From positions 19,212,690 through 19,276,689 of the forward strand of contig NC_084601.1 of assembly GCF_033807715.1 (NCBI RefSeq): DNA of 64,000 nt. The letters run 5' to 3'. Under the pieces are notes generated by a model that was not told the origin of the DNA, made no database searches, and was given only the letters and a program-made list of their open reading frames with translations. Of this stretch, positions 12,119 through 24,423 are shown piece by piece. The translations under genes were made by a program, and so were the position numbers. The first letter of the stretch is position 1. Each line of letters begins with the position of its first letter. This DNA comes from Cololabis saira. Taxonomy: Eukaryota; Chordata; Actinopteri; Beloniformes; Belonidae.

Positions 12119-12682
12119 CTGAAACACGGAGAGAGAAGAGCACATACGGCACTTTAATGAGGAGGAGGGAAGTCCAGTTTGGGTTTACAGCAGAGGTTTT
12201 CTATGGTGAGAAACTCCGACCATCTGCCACACAACTACTCTTCTGCAGCAAATGATCAGTCTGTCTCCGGCAGAGGTTTAACAAATCAGGACAGCGCGTT
12301 CAAACTGTTTTCCAGGGGCAGAGGGTCCGATTATCTAGTGTAGTTTCAGCAGGTCAAACTGACCTGACAGTCGATGCAGAGAGGATTTCTCATTTCCACT
12401 TTACCCTTATGAAACATCTCAAGAAATTATTTTACAAATTAGGATCATCCTTCCAGTTTCAGTTAGAAAAGTACGAAGTACAATAGCCGGTATTCTTTTT
12501 TTCACATAAATTACCATGTGTCTCATTTCAAGATTGAAAAAAGGAAAACAAACTGTAATATCTTCAGGTTTGGAGAAACCACCAGGTGAATATACTTGAA
12601 GTTTAAAAAAAGGAACAAAAAAGATTAACAAAACACTGAAATCTCAGTCTTGTAACAAACAAGAGAAAGAGGCTTTTCTTAC

Positions 12683-12740
12683 CTTGAGAGAAGAAGTTCG
12701 GCGTGTTGGAGGAGTGTGTGAGACTGAGGAGAGCACTTCT
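12683..12740 (-). other. cck: cck non-coding exon 1 (approximate 5' end)
   Basis: The donor CTCTCAAG|GTAAGA at 12683/12682 matches consensus. The exon lies 23-80 bp downstream of a TATA box, and a 564-bp intron separates it from the ATG exon. CCK genes characteristically begin with a short untranslated exon. The transcription start near 12738-12745 is inferred from TATA spacing only. Confidence 0.7.
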
Positions 12741-12763
12741 CTGATGAGTGGGAAGGATGCCCC

Positions 12764-12770
12764 TTTTATA
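12764..12770 (-). promoter_or_regulatory. cck: cck TATA box
   Basis: TATAAAA followed by GGGG on the minus strand, about 80 bp upstream of the exon 1 donor. A TATA box at this distance fits the known CCK promoter class. An E-box CACATG near 12830 and a CRE-like TTACGTTA at 12863-12870 lie 60-100 bp further upstream. These two are weak matches. Confidence 0.75.
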
Positions 12771-12799
12771 CTCCCCGCTCAGCTCCCTCTCAGTGTGTG

Positions 12800-13560
12800 T
12801 TTCTGTGTGTGTGTGTGTGTTTTGCCTCCATGTGCGTCCCAAACCTTCCACGGCGTGTTTGCTAACGTAATCTGAGCACATTAGTTTCTTCCTCATTGAC
12901 ACAGCAGAGTGTTTCAGATTTATTGTCTGTTTGTTTGTCATAAAATTGCAGCTGAGGAGCTGCCTGGTTGACACGCTGACATTTGCATTGCCAGCTGTCA
13001 ATACTGTATGTGTGTGTGTGTGTGTGTGTGTGATGTTGGTGGTGGTCAGGCATGTGTGGGTGTTAACATTTGTACACACCCACGTGTGTAATCGATGTCA
13101 GTGGGTGCTTGTGTGTTAAAAGTGGGCGGAAGCACAGATGAGAATCTTTAGTTTTGAAGTGAGACATCTCCACGTTCCCCCCACCGTCTCCCACCCTGCT
13201 CTCACGCTTTGATCACGCAGGATTAACGCTGTCCATCGATCTCAGCCGTGCGGCAAATCAGTCAGCCGGAGTCAATGGCTATCGATCAGCCGTTGTGAGT
13301 CAATGTTTTTTATTAATGAGGCTGATGCTCCGCTGATGCGTGACAGGAACAAGTCTGGACAAAAGGGGCTGTTCTGAGACACCGTGGAGAAAACAAAAAA
13401 ACAAAACAAGTTCCATCAGTGAGGTTGTTTACTAAAGTAAAATCTACTGGCTGTTAACTAAAGGTGACATGCTTGGGAGAATAAAATTAAAATAGCCTCG
13501 TGAGGAGAGAAATATGAGTGACGGATTTAAAACAGACAGGATGAAGCTGTTCCTCAGTCA

Positions 13561-13647
<87 letters not shown>

Positions 13648-14159
13648 GATCTTAAAACGATCAGTAATGTGTGCTGACACAATGAAATAGAAATGAATCA
13701 CTTGTTTGCTGTCAAATAAAAAGACAATCACACGACTTTGCACTATTCTATACACTGAATCACTTACCGTGTATATATATTTATAGTAACTCATATACTG
13801 CTAATCCCATTACTTGGTTTTATATTGTTTATACTGCTAAAAATATCACTGTTACATATCTCAAATTCTTTGTATGTTCAGTAACGTACTTGCCAATAAA
13901 CCGATTTCTGATTTCTGATTATTACTCTGTTAATATCAGCAACTTCTTTGTTCACTCTCACGCTAACTTTTATTGGTGTTTGTTTGTTTTGCACGAGTTC
14001 TGCTGAATCTGAGTCACCAAAAGTTAAATGCTACGACAACACGACTTGTGTCATATGCCACAACCGGAGCAGGAGAGCTTCAGTTTACGCCTTTCACAGG
14101 TTTTAGAGAGGTTGTTTTTTGTCAGCTCCCATCCCACAAAACCAGATATAGACAGAAGG
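12800..14159. other. cck 5' flank and intergenic sequence with simple repeats
   Basis: GT-rich runs at 12805-12822 and 13007-13031 and a long CA tract at 13562-13645. A probable LINE 3' end near 13800-13921 closes with CCAATAAACC and a short (GATTTCT)n tail. No coding exon is seen. Confidence 0.5.
13562..13645. repeat. (CA)n microsatellite, 84 bp
   Basis: Uninterrupted CA dinucleotide tract. The 78-codon ORF that crosses it is an artefact of the tract. Confidence 0.97.
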
Positions 14160-14260
14160 CTTGATGAGACACAGGTGCACGCAATCAGGGCAGATGGGAA
14201 CCAGGGAAGTCAAGACGAAACTTATACACAAAGACGTGGGGTTTCAAAATAAAACAGGAA
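14160..14260. repeat. Fragment related to the solo-LTR-like repeat at 30283
   Basis: GAGACACAGGTGCACGCAATCAGGGCAGATGG (read in two parts, 14166-14197) closely parallels GAGACACAGGTGCAGACAATCAGGGCAGATGG at 30502-30533. Neither terminus is preserved here. Confidence 0.6.
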
Positions 14261-15599
14261 GCTAATCCCAAAACTGTAAAAAAAATCGTAAGATTAAGCC
14301 AAAAAACATGACATCATGTCTAATCAAAACCTTTCAGTTTTGTTAGTTTGGCTTACTTATTTTGTAAAAAAAAAAAAACATTTCTGTTGTTTCGTCAGCA
14401 GTGTGTTTACTTCCTTGTTCTCTATGCTTGGTTGCTCCATTTGTGTTTTATTGTGTTATTTTCTTCTCATTTTGGTGCATGTTTTGTTTAGTGTTGCTCC
14501 TAGTTTGTGTTTTCTACATAAATCTGTATCATGTTAGTTGTTACTTCCATCCTACATTTAATTTCTTCTGCCAAAGACTTATTTGTCTATGATATTAAAC
14601 CCTTCTAATCTGACATTATCCCAGTCAGCCATCAATAGTATTATTAGTTATCAATAATACTGAAGTGGGTCTCTCAGACACAGGCGCTGAAAAGATGCAG
14701 CTTTTTATACTGGAGAAGACTGCCTGATTTAAAAAAATATTTGTTAAACACTAAAAAATAAAGGGATCCATAGTAACCTGACTGTGTGCTGCCAGACAGT
14801 GATCGGTTTCACACTTCTGAGGATGATAGATGGATAAAGTCGAATATTTGTTCAAATTCAACTTTCAACATTCATTTCAAAGGTACTGCAAGAACATTTC
14901 ATTCTCTAGGTGGCAGAAAACTCTGCTGATAGAGGTTTTAGATAAAGTATATACGAGTGACATCCCAGAGGTCCATGTATGAGGGGGACCAAGAGAACAT
15001 AAGGCAGCCACTTTTAATGTTATCACTCATAAATCTCAAATACATGGTTAGAAAATAAAAATCAATATTTTCATCATTTGTTTTATTAAAACTTGTTTAT
15101 ACGCCTGGTTTGATAAAGGTTTTAAGTAACCATCATTCTACAAGCAACTCAACTCAACAATAAGACTGTCCAGATTAAACCCTTTAGCCCAGTTAAATGG
15201 GAGTACAATCATGTTTTAACTTCGTCAAGATTACAGTATTTTTATTGTTTTTCTGCCATTTCTTGCACTTGCGTCAAATATTGTTCTTGATAACTCACAA
15301 AAGAAGCGCCATAGATGCAGAGTTTGCTGTGAAAATGGTGATGGATGGAGAGGAACGGTAAGGGAAGAAGTACTTTAGAAAAAGTGTGGGACAGAGAGCC
15401 CAAGGAGGCCTTGTGGAAGTGTGGAATGGTAGAAAAGTATATTGGGGTGGGAGAGGAGGTGTATGAGTGCAGTTGGAGTACCTGAGCACCTTCCCAGTTG
15501 TCATGGTGATGGAAAGGTTCACATATAAGGTCAGACGTGCTTTGTGTATAACTTTGGGATCTGTTGTGCCAGCGGAAAGCAGGCGGAGGATAATCTGGA
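14261..15599. other. Non-coding sequence, no gene seen
   Basis: AT-rich, with a short poly(A) near 14367. The ORFs at 15242-15981 on the minus strand overlap a LINE fragment and show no protein family. Confidence 0.4.
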
Positions 15600-15812
15600 G
15601 TGGAGATATGTGCCACAGGGAAGAGAAACAAAGGTCAGTCGGGACAAGACGGTGTATTTGAAAGGAAAGCAGAAGGAACGATGAGGACACAAGGAGTAGA
15701 GGTGAAGAAGGTGCAGGAGTTTGAATACTTGAGCTCAAGTTTTCAGAGCAGTGGTGAGCGTGAACTGAGAGCTGGCAGGGTGGAGTGGGTGGAGAAGATG
15801 GTTCAACTTTAG
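15600..15812 (+). pseudogene. RTE-type LINE ORF fragment
   Basis: The plus-strand translation RTQGVEVKKVQEFEYLSSSF, followed by SSGERELRAGRVEW, resembles the segment downstream of the RT core in fish RTE/Rex3-like elements (VEDFKYLGS.. then REVKKRV.AGW). It is short, has no RT core and is clearly a decayed copy. Confidence 0.6.
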
Positions 15813-17449
15813 TCCCTAGATGTAACTCTGGAATAAACAGTCTCTGCATCCCCTCTCTGTCCAACCACGGAGCTTTTAAACCTTTTAAATTTACATTAAA
15901 CATACCAGCTTTAGGTTGCAAAGAAAACAACTGCCATCTCCTTAAACTACACCCACAGTTTTGGTTCCTAATCCTAACCAAGAAGACCTGTCCAACTTAT
16001 GTTCTAATCGGATAGCATGTGAAATAAAAAAGTACATTTTTCTTAAGAAACACTCTAAAATGACTTCACTCTCAGAGTCCACTTTTCCCCCTGCGGGTGC
16101 TTCAAAGCAGATGCCAGTGGACATCTTGTATGTCTCTCAGATATCTTTAAAATAAAAAACCCATCAACATTTGACACCCTAGGCGGACGGTTTTCACCAA
16201 AACATTAACTTTCTCCCTTTTTTTCCTTTCGCATTCATGCTTTTGCTTCACCCTGCCCATCTTGTTCGCACTCTGAAAAAGCTGTAACGTTTTCTCCAGA
16301 CACCGAACGAAGGCAGGAGTGTGGGAGGTGAGGCCGCAGCCAGTCAAATTAGAATTAATTAACCATGCGGTGTGGGAGGCATGCGTGTGAAACGCGTGTG
16401 CGTTAGTGTACGGCTGGGGAATGAAGTTTGAGGTGTGTGCGTCTGACTTTGAGAAGCGGCTGGGTAGCAGAGCAGCCTGAAGGCAACCTGTTGAACATGA
16501 TCATTTCTCTCACCTTTCAGTGTGGGCGAGCACAGCTTCACCCCTCCTGTGAGGTCTGTCTATTTGAATTCAGGCCACAAGCATTTGATCAGAGAGGTCT
16601 AGTTTAAATGCATGTTAAAGCATCTCATTTATGCTGGCAAAGAATACAAATCTGGAGTATGCTAGTATAAATAGAAATAAGAGACCCCTAGCAGAGGACA
16701 TTTGCTGCAGCTTTGGTACACAGTTAGTAAACACACTAAATAATTCACAACTCTATTAATGCATCAGTCTCTGTTTTATTGTCTCGCACTTAAACGTGTA
16801 TCTTAGAAATGTATCAGAGGACGTTTTACCAACAAGCTACATGTCTTTAAGTTATTGTGCAACCCACTAATCAGACTGTTTTCATTTTAGCTTCAAGACA
16901 TTAAATCTTAGCATTAAATCTAAACATTACCTAAGTGCAAAAGTGGCTGAAATCACTGCTACCTCACATGTAGGGGTTTTTCTAAAGCAGGGATTGAGCA
17001 TGGTTTTGAGGGGCTGGAATACTGATCCTCTCCTAATCCTAACCAAACAGTTTTGGTGCATAGGTCTATTCATAAATTAAGGGATAAAAATGATCTTAAA
17101 AAAGACTAGAATCTAATGTCCAAAGCAAACATGAAGTGGTCTCACTCTCCAGATGATGATACGGTGGATCTGGATCTCTAACACCACAAGGTTAATTCAA
17201 TCTATCAATCAAGCTGCTTCATGATGGTTAAATTCAACAAGAATATTCCATTCAATCATAAAACGATACATCCATCCATCAATCTGTTATCTCTATCCAG
17301 GGGTGCACATAGTTGGTCCTGCAGGTTTGAGATGTTTTCCTGCTTCAACGCACCCTGATTGACGTGGCTGTGTCATTAACAGACTTTGATGAGGTGCTGA
17401 TGATGACCCTTGATTAGAATCAGGTGTGAAATCCAACCTGGATGGGAAT
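15813..17449. other. Non-coding sequence, no gene seen
   Basis: No exon, RNA gene or nameable repeat seen in 1.6 kb. Confidence 0.4.
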
Positions 17450-17985
17450 TGATGAGACTTTTTCGATTCCAATTCCATTTTTCATTTCTGCTCAACGATT
17501 CGGTTCTCTATCGATTCCCTTATTGATTCTCATTTGGAATAAAAGGACAACAATGAGGCAAATGGTGCTAATATGATAGGCAGCGTTGGTTAGTTAAATA
17601 GTACATGCTCACGTTGCTGCTGCTGGGTTGAGAATTACTGACGTTGGTCCAGAGCGGATCGGAAACGCAACATTCATTGGTTGTTATTCCATGCTGTGTG
17701 CGTAAATGTTTGTGCATGTTGGTAGTATTTCCTCCCCTTTGACGAAATATTCACTTGGAAAGTATTGCCATTTGTCGTTTTCTTTATCGAAATGTAACCA
17801 GACTTTCGAGCATTTGTATCGCTTGGGTGCCGTGTTTACTATTGACTGCTGCCTTGATGACTTCATTCGTGCCCGCTGGAATTAAGAAAGGGAATTGTTT
17901 GCAAAATTTGCAAACGATTCCAAGAAATTATCACTGGTAACCGGTTCCGAACAAGAAGCGGTTCTCGGTTCCAATCCCTACTCAT
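17450..17985. mobile_element. Degenerate hAT-like non-autonomous element
   Basis: The left end GGGAATTGATGAGACTTTTT, followed by repeated CGATTCCAATTCC motifs, is mirrored at the right end by CGGTTCTCGGTTCCAATCCC. This is the ..GATTCC../..GGAATC.. style of fish hAT MITEs. No 8-bp target duplication survives, so the copy is old or an end is misplaced. Confidence 0.5.
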
Positions 17986-18339
17986 TAGACTCTTAATTTC
18001 TGCCTTATTCCTGTTTGGTTTTCAGCATTGAAGCCCTTTGCCCTTTGGCTTTTGTTAAAAGGACCAATATCTTTCTGCACCTGTTAATTAATGAATTCAG
18101 CTGTTTCAGCCATGCAGTCTCCATTTAAAACTAGGGATAAAAAACAGGTCGCTGTGAAGAGCTTAATGACGTTCAGTCTGATACTGTGATACAAGGCCAC
18201 CTTTGCAATAAGACGGTTTATGAAATTTCATCCCTGATGGATTTTCTGTAGCATTATTAGAAAGTGGAAAAACAGCAACTCAGCCATAAAGGCATGGAAC
18301 ATAAAAGTCACAGAAAACTGTGCTGTTGGAGCTTCATGG

Positions 18340-18880
18340 TATGGGTTTCTTTGCCTGAACAGCTGAATTCAAGCCTCACATCACCTAGTTCAAGGTCAAG
18401 TGCCTGATGGAGCAGTGTAAAGCTCACCATAACTGGACTGAGTCTGGGTTTGGGACTCCATTGTCCCATTGTTTTCTGGAGAAAGTATACGGGTATGTGG
18501 CTGCATTTCAGGGTTTGAGCTAATCCTCTTATCTCCAGCAAAGGACAATCCTAATGTGTAAGAAGACATTCTGAACAAAGCTATGTTTCCAACTTTTGGC
18601 AACAGTTTCTTTTTCTGATATGACTTTGCTCCAGAGCGAAAGGTAAAGGACTATTAAGATGTGTTTCATGAGTCGGGGTGGAAAAACTTGACTGGCTTGA
18701 ACAAAGCCCTAACCTCAAACCCATCGAGCACCATTGGCCTGGACTGGAACAGAGATTGCAAGCCAGCTTTTCTCATCCAATAGGAATGAGTGGGCAGAGT
18801 TTCCTATAAACACCCTAAAATCGTGCAGAAAGCCTTCAGAGAAGCCTAGAAGCAGTTACAGCTGCAAAAGAGAGACTTTT
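18340..18880 (+). pseudogene. Tc1-like transposase remnant
   Basis: Broken plus-strand reading frames preserve the tail of a Tc1-family transposase: SLGLGLP-like sequence, then GVEKLDWLEQSPNLKPIEHHW (18678-18740 region, one residue block per frame), then ESLQRSLEAVTAAKE near 18830-18870. In intact Tc1 proteins the same place reads ..LDWP.QSPDLNPIEHLW.., the third catalytic acidic region of the DDE triad. Frameshifts and stops make it a pseudogene. Terminal inverted repeats were not found. Confidence 0.75.
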
Positions 18881-21800
18881 TGTATTGATTATGTAATTAT
18901 TGATCATGTCACTGTCGCTGTAATTGTCAGGCAGCTGACTGCTTTTGTCCATATGGAATATATTAAGGAAACTATAGCTACAGAAATAACCAATCATTAA
19001 AAGACATGCTGCAAGGTAACACATTATAATAGTTATCATTATACACTGCATTTAAGTAGATCTGTAACCTTTTTCATCCCTGCCATCTTCAAATTAGCCA
19101 TTTATATCTGTACAAGCTTCAATTCCATGTAGGGATGGCCTTAAGAAGTTAGAACAAGAAGTTAAAGTTCTTAACACACTGATTTTCTTTATATATCTCT
19201 GTGTGCGAATCATTTCCACATATGAGGCTTTTCCATTTTCTTCCCCAGGCTCCAGGCGACATTTCTGTGTCGTGTGAATGAATCTCCTTGGAGATCAAGC
19301 ACCAGTGCGGACAGGACAAGAAGACCTATTACATCCTGTGCTTCCCATCAATTGCTCTGACACACGAGTTGATGAGTCTGGTGTCATCACAGAGCGGCGA
19401 TGGGGCCATTATGATGGAGATGCTCACACGTATTATGATGTGCAAATTGTTCAAATCTTTTTGTTCTGGAGGACTTTGCAGTGTTACTCCTCCCACTGCT
19501 GGGGCAGTCTTACAAATATGGAAGGCGGAAGATAAGAGCGACCAACGAATAAATATTTCACTCATGTGCCCAATTCACATCTGTGTGTTATGTTACCTCA
19601 GGCAGAAGCCTATTTAATTGTTCAGTGAGGGTGTGTGATGCTCAAGGGTGAAAAGAAGGGGAATGATGGGGATTAGAGGAATTAGGAGAGACTGAAAGGT
19701 GCCTCAGATAAGAGAGGGGGGGAAGCAGTGACTGTGTAGCCGCTGATCATTTAGTAATTAACAGCAAATTAAGTTGAGCTGTAATTCTCAGGGTGGTGGT
19801 CGATATTATTGATTAGAGTTAATGAAAACATTGTTTCACTTGCTTTTTAGAGTCATTCTGCAGCTGAACGTTGAGCTGCCTTGTGCTTTCTTTTGCAGTC
19901 AAGTCTTTGATTTTTTTTCTTTTTGTCAGAAGTATGTTATCAATCTTCTAAAGTTTATATTATAAGGGGTTGGTTTTTGGTTTATCTGGCTGTGAAAAAC
20001 ACCTCCATTCAAATAACTGAATGGCTGAGCAGCAACCGCAACTTGCATGGGTTTCATGTTACGTTTCATGGCATTTTTGATTAGATGTGACAGTTTTAAT
20101 TGTCCAGTCACTATCCTGCTTCATCAGAGTCCCTCAACAAACAATATTAAAAGTGTCTTTGCGACCTGCTGGAGACCGTTTCTCCTTATAGCTGTGATGC
20201 AATGAAGGTAGATGAAAATGTTTATTTTAAATGCTTCTGAGCTGCAACAAGCAGTATTAAGATCCTTTTTCTTTCTGTGTAATTTAGCTCTGAATAAAAG
20301 TTTAGGTACACCAACCAACCTGGATTTCATTTCGTTTTATATTTGTACTGACAAGCCAGGCTTTTGCTGTCAGCAACATGCATACAAACTCCTGCTTGTT
20401 GTGACCTTTGACATGTTCTCTGTTATATAACAGCACTGCTTTCTTAGTTGGAGAAGGTTTGTATCAGGAGACCTCCTTGTTCTGTCGGTCTCCCATCCAA
20501 AGAAAAATGAGCATCACCATTTTTAGATAAAGAATAGCTCCTAGTGAAACATCCTGATCAATACTTGTCCGACGGGCAGTTAGGCAAGGTGCCCAGCCAA
20601 GGAGGGCTGAAGTTCTGCCTGCTATTTCAAACATTGTTAATTTTAAATGAGGGACTCAGTGGGCGTGTCACCAAAATATATGATCTCTGTTGCTCCTCTG
20701 TGAAAGCCTGATTCAGCAAGGAAGTTTGTTCTTGTGCACATTTGCATTAGTCGGACATAGTGTGCATGCTTGTGTGTTTATCTGTATGCGTGCAGTCAGC
20801 TGCCATATTAACTCTGCATGGATATTTAGCATCCAATTAAATTGATGAGTGTTCATTAAAGACTGCCACGTTCTCTAAACTCAAAGCAATTAAAAAAGCT
20901 TTTGAGTAAAAGGCGGCTTGAGTCACAAAGAAACGAAAGGCTTGTGGTAGGAGATTCAGGAGGAATTGCGATTTTTTTGCGCTGACACATTATTAGCCCT
21001 GTGATGGAGCTTGTGTCTGTTCATGCACATTGGACAAGAAAACAGAAAACCGTTTCCGCCACAGATTCTTTTTCATATCTCAGCCCTTAAATGAAAGCTG
21101 AAGACATTTACAGATAGACATACATGAAGTGAAGCCTAAGAGGCTGGTTATTGTTCAGCGCTCCTGCTTCCACTTGGACGATGTACTAAATTATTAATGG
21201 TCCTGTGTGTCGCCACAGACAGAGGAAAGTGGATATGGCTTACTCCTGCTGAGCAAACACAGGCACCGCACAGTGAAAAGACATCCCTGATGACTTTTTT
21301 TCTATTACAAAAAAAAACACTGTGTTGCAAGAATTGCATCACAGTGTGTCTTTTTTCTTTCACAACAAAGGCATAATTGAAACAGTCTCTTTGCAAATGC
21401 CTCTTTTCATCTAATGCATATGCTGAAATCTGACTCATAGAAGATGCAATCAGCTAACCGTATTTGAACTGAAGTTGACTAAAAGAGCACCTGATGCATT
21501 TCACTTGTGTTCACATATGCAACACAGCAGCTGTAAGTGCAGTACCAAAGTTATGGGTTTGTGCTTTCAGGTACTGATGCTGCCTAATGTAACAGAATCT
21601 AACAGGGTTTTTATTTTTTTTCCCCCACATTAAATGTAGAAGGTCCTGGTGTTTCAGGTTTGCAAACTTTTACGTATGTCTATCCAACATCACGTCAGTC
21701 GCTTCATGAATCCTGCTTCTTTTACCTGTCTTTGTTTGCATCTGTCGTATATATGAAGAGTTTGCCAAAATGCAGCTGTTAACTCATATATATATATACA

Positions 21801-22670
21801 TGTCCTGTAATACCATTGTTGTAGAAACAAGACTGACCCGGTGACTGATGTCCTGCTGGGTCCCTGCATCTTGTTGAGTGTGATGATGCTACATGTTTAT
21901 AGCAGAGACGTGGGATCTGATCACATGTGGTCAAAGGGGAGGCATTTGGAGAATTATTATGTTGCAGTACATTTCCCAAACTGTGTTGGGTGTTAATACA
22001 TTAGTGGAGCTGTCTGTGGTGCTGAAATGCATTCAATTTTGTACCTTTGCTAAACCCGTCAGTTTTGGTTGGGATCTATGATTTGTATGCCACAGATGTT
22101 TAGTTTTATACTACACACTGGCTTATATCTTCTCAAATATAGTTTTTTTTAGATCAGCAGTCAACACTCAATTATTCAATTCATCAATGAAACTAACATT
22201 CTTTTTCAGAAGTGAAAAAAGACATAATGTAAACAATTCATAGCATATCACTACATAATAATAGATATTACTACATATTGCTATATGTTATGAAGAAGAC
22301 TGCTGCTGTATTTGTCATTTTCAAAAATGATTAGATACATGGATGATTGTGTTCATGTTGCTTTAGATATAGTTGTGGGTTGGCAACAGGTCTATGAATT
22401 CTGCAACTATGTCCTTGATATGTCATAGAAACAATATTATATAGTGAACAATATTATATAGTGAATGCCTTTTTTGGGATACCTGGTCATCACAAGCCCT
22501 GTTACCTCCCATGTTAAAACTCATTTATAAAATATGGGCCATATCTGGTACATACAACACAGAAAAACAAACTCTTGTCGCCTGATCTGTACTTCCTGGA
22601 CACAACAATTTCAAAAAAAGGCATTGTGTGCATGCTGGGAGACGGGCTTTGCTCAAGTGAACTCAATCAT
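18881..22670. other. Non-coding sequence, no gene seen
   Basis: 3.8 kb without a supported exon. Stretches at about 19730-19830 and 20810-21020 are rich in homeodomain-type ATTA/TAAT motifs and could be conserved non-coding elements, but that needs a fish alignment. A 19-bp direct repeat, AACAATATTATATAGTGAA, occurs in tandem at about 22431-22463. Confidence 0.4.
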
Positions 22671-22833
22671 AGCTTTGCCAACCTTGAACTTCCGGTTGAA
22701 CGATGTAGTGGAAGGACGTGTGGTGTAAGCCTCTGCATCTTTTCGACTTTTTTTGTGTTAATTACGTTAACTTTTCATCTATCTTTAGTATAACAGTTTG
22801 CTTTAATCATTGGCAAGTCAACTCTGTGCGGGA

Positions 22834-23703
22834 ATGAAAAAATCCACACGAGCAGGCGGAAAGATTCAAGAACAGCGACTTTCTTTTCCCTCCGCGAAAG
22901 ACGACAGCAAGATGGCTACCGGACCTGCTCCGCTCACGCTGGAAACGCTCGTCATTGAGCTGGAAAAATCAAGGAAGAGCATGACTGCGGAGCTCACCGC
23001 CTCTCTTAGCGAGGCCCTCGCCCCGATTCATTCATCCCTTGAATCTATCACCACCACCGTGGCCAGCCACACTTCTACTATTACGGGGATGGAAACGGCT
23101 CTGTCGTCTCATTCGGACAGCATTACGAGCCTGGAGCGGGAAGTCGTGGAGCTGCGGGCCAAGCTGGCTTCACTAACGGAGGGAAACGGTGCGCTTCAGA
23201 CCGCTGTGGATGACCTGATTTCTCGCTCAAAGCGCCAGAACTTGAGAGTGATTGGCCTGCCCGAGGATGCTGAGGGCACTAACCCAAGGCAGTTTATGGC
23301 GGATTTGTTCAAAGAAGTAGCCGGGGATGCGCTGGATAACACCTGCCCGGAGCTGGACCGCGCTCATCGGAGCCTCCGTCCCAAGCCCCGCCAAGGATCC
23401 CGCCCGGTGATTGTGCGTTTTCACCGCTACATCGAGAAGGAGAAGGTGCTGCAGTGGGCGAAGGAGCACCGCGACATGACCTATCGGGGCCACAGGATTA
23501 AGTTTTGCGAGGATTTCAGCGCTAATGTGGCAAAGAGACGGGCTGCTTTCAACCAGGTGAAATCTGCGCTGTTTCAGAAGGGGATACGGTTCGGCATGAT
23601 TTATCCTGCCCGGCTGAGAATCACCTTCAACGGCGTGAACCGTGTCTTCGACTCCTCGGAGCAGGCTGAATTGTTTTATCGGGAAAACATTCAGGATTCG
23701 TAA
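22834..23703 (+). CDS. L1-like ORF1 protein (RNA-binding chaperone), 289 aa
   Basis: ORF1p packages L1 RNA into ribonucleoprotein particles as a coiled-coil trimer. The start chosen is the first ATG (22834, MKKSTRAGGK). An upstream-extended frame would need a TTG start. Residues about 35-130 form a coiled coil with Ser/Thr-rich heptads (SITSLEREVVELRAKLASL). An RRM-like domain follows from about 134 (NLRVIGLPED), and then a basic C-terminal domain (ALFQKGIRFGMIYPARLRI near 245-265) as in Transposase_22/L1 ORF1 proteins. The length is close to the usual 300-340 residues. Base composition is GC-richer than the flanks. An antisense ORF at 23227-23850 is a shadow. Confidence 0.92.
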   Translation: MKKSTRAGGKIQEQRLSFPSAKDDSKMATGPAPLTLETLVIELEKSRKSMTAELTASLSEALAPIHSSLESITTTVASHTSTITGMETALSSHSDSITSLEREVVELRAKLASLTEGNGALQTAVDDLISRSKRQNLRVIGLPEDAEGTNPRQFMADLFKEVAGDALDNTCPELDRAHRSLRPKPRQGSRPVIVRFHRYIEKEKVLQWAKEHRDMTYRGHRIKFCEDFSANVAKRRAAFNQVKSALFQKGIRFGMIYPARLRITFNGVNRVFDSSEQAELFYRENIQDS

Positions 23704-24423
23704 AAAGAGAGCCTGAGTGGGGGATTTCGCGACCACTTCATGGGACTTTGCGCACGGGAGGTTTTTTCCTTTTTTCTTTTTCTCTCTCCCTCGCCCTTTG
23801 CCCGTTTGTGTGTGTGTGCTGAACTCATTTAAGGTAAGATATACCTTCAATATTTGGGCGGACTAAAGACTGAGTTTATTACTCTGTTTACCTCAAGTTA
23901 AAGGGGACTTGCTTATGTTGTTTGAATAACGACATAATTAACGGTGTGTGCGCGCTCGTGTGCGCGCCAGCCCCGGTTCTTGTCAGGACACACACATACC
24001 TGTTTTTCTAACTGAAGTCGGACGCGGAACTTCTTTCTCTCTCAATTTAAAATGTTTTTATTTTTTATTGTACTTTTTAAAAAATATATAAATCTGGCGT
24101 TTGTTCACTGTTTATGATGTTCATGTGACGTAAACTTTGGATTGTTTGGAGGCGGAATCCACTGCAAAGTGAATCGGTTGTGTGCAATCCAATCCTGCAA
24201 CTCGTCTTGCGTTTTATGACGAGCTTAGGAAACACTTTGACAAGTTTTGAGTTATATCATTTTCAACATTTTTGTTTTTTGGGGGTATGTGTCTGTTTTT
24301 CTTTATTTTCTCCATTTTATTTATTTTTCTTTAAATCCAACTTTATTATCATCTGGATGCTGCTGGGTGCTCACTTCTTTTTTGCTCATACTATTGGGTT
24401 TTTTTCCACTTTCAATGTGATCA
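23704..24423 (+). other. L1 inter-ORF spacer
   Basis: 720 bp between the ORF1 stop and the ORF2 ATG. This is unusually long compared with the roughly 60-bp spacer of human L1. It contains T-rich tracts and a GT run at 23807-23818. Nothing here shows how ORF2 translation is started. Confidence 0.7.

Noticed and set aside
12117..12145. Upstream in-frame ATG of cck giving a longer N terminus
   Set aside because: It lies inside the intron; a consensus acceptor falls exactly before the ATG at 12118, and the protein from there has the standard CCK signal peptide.
23227..23850. 207-codon minus-strand ORF
   Set aside because: Shadow of the L1 ORF1 coding strand.
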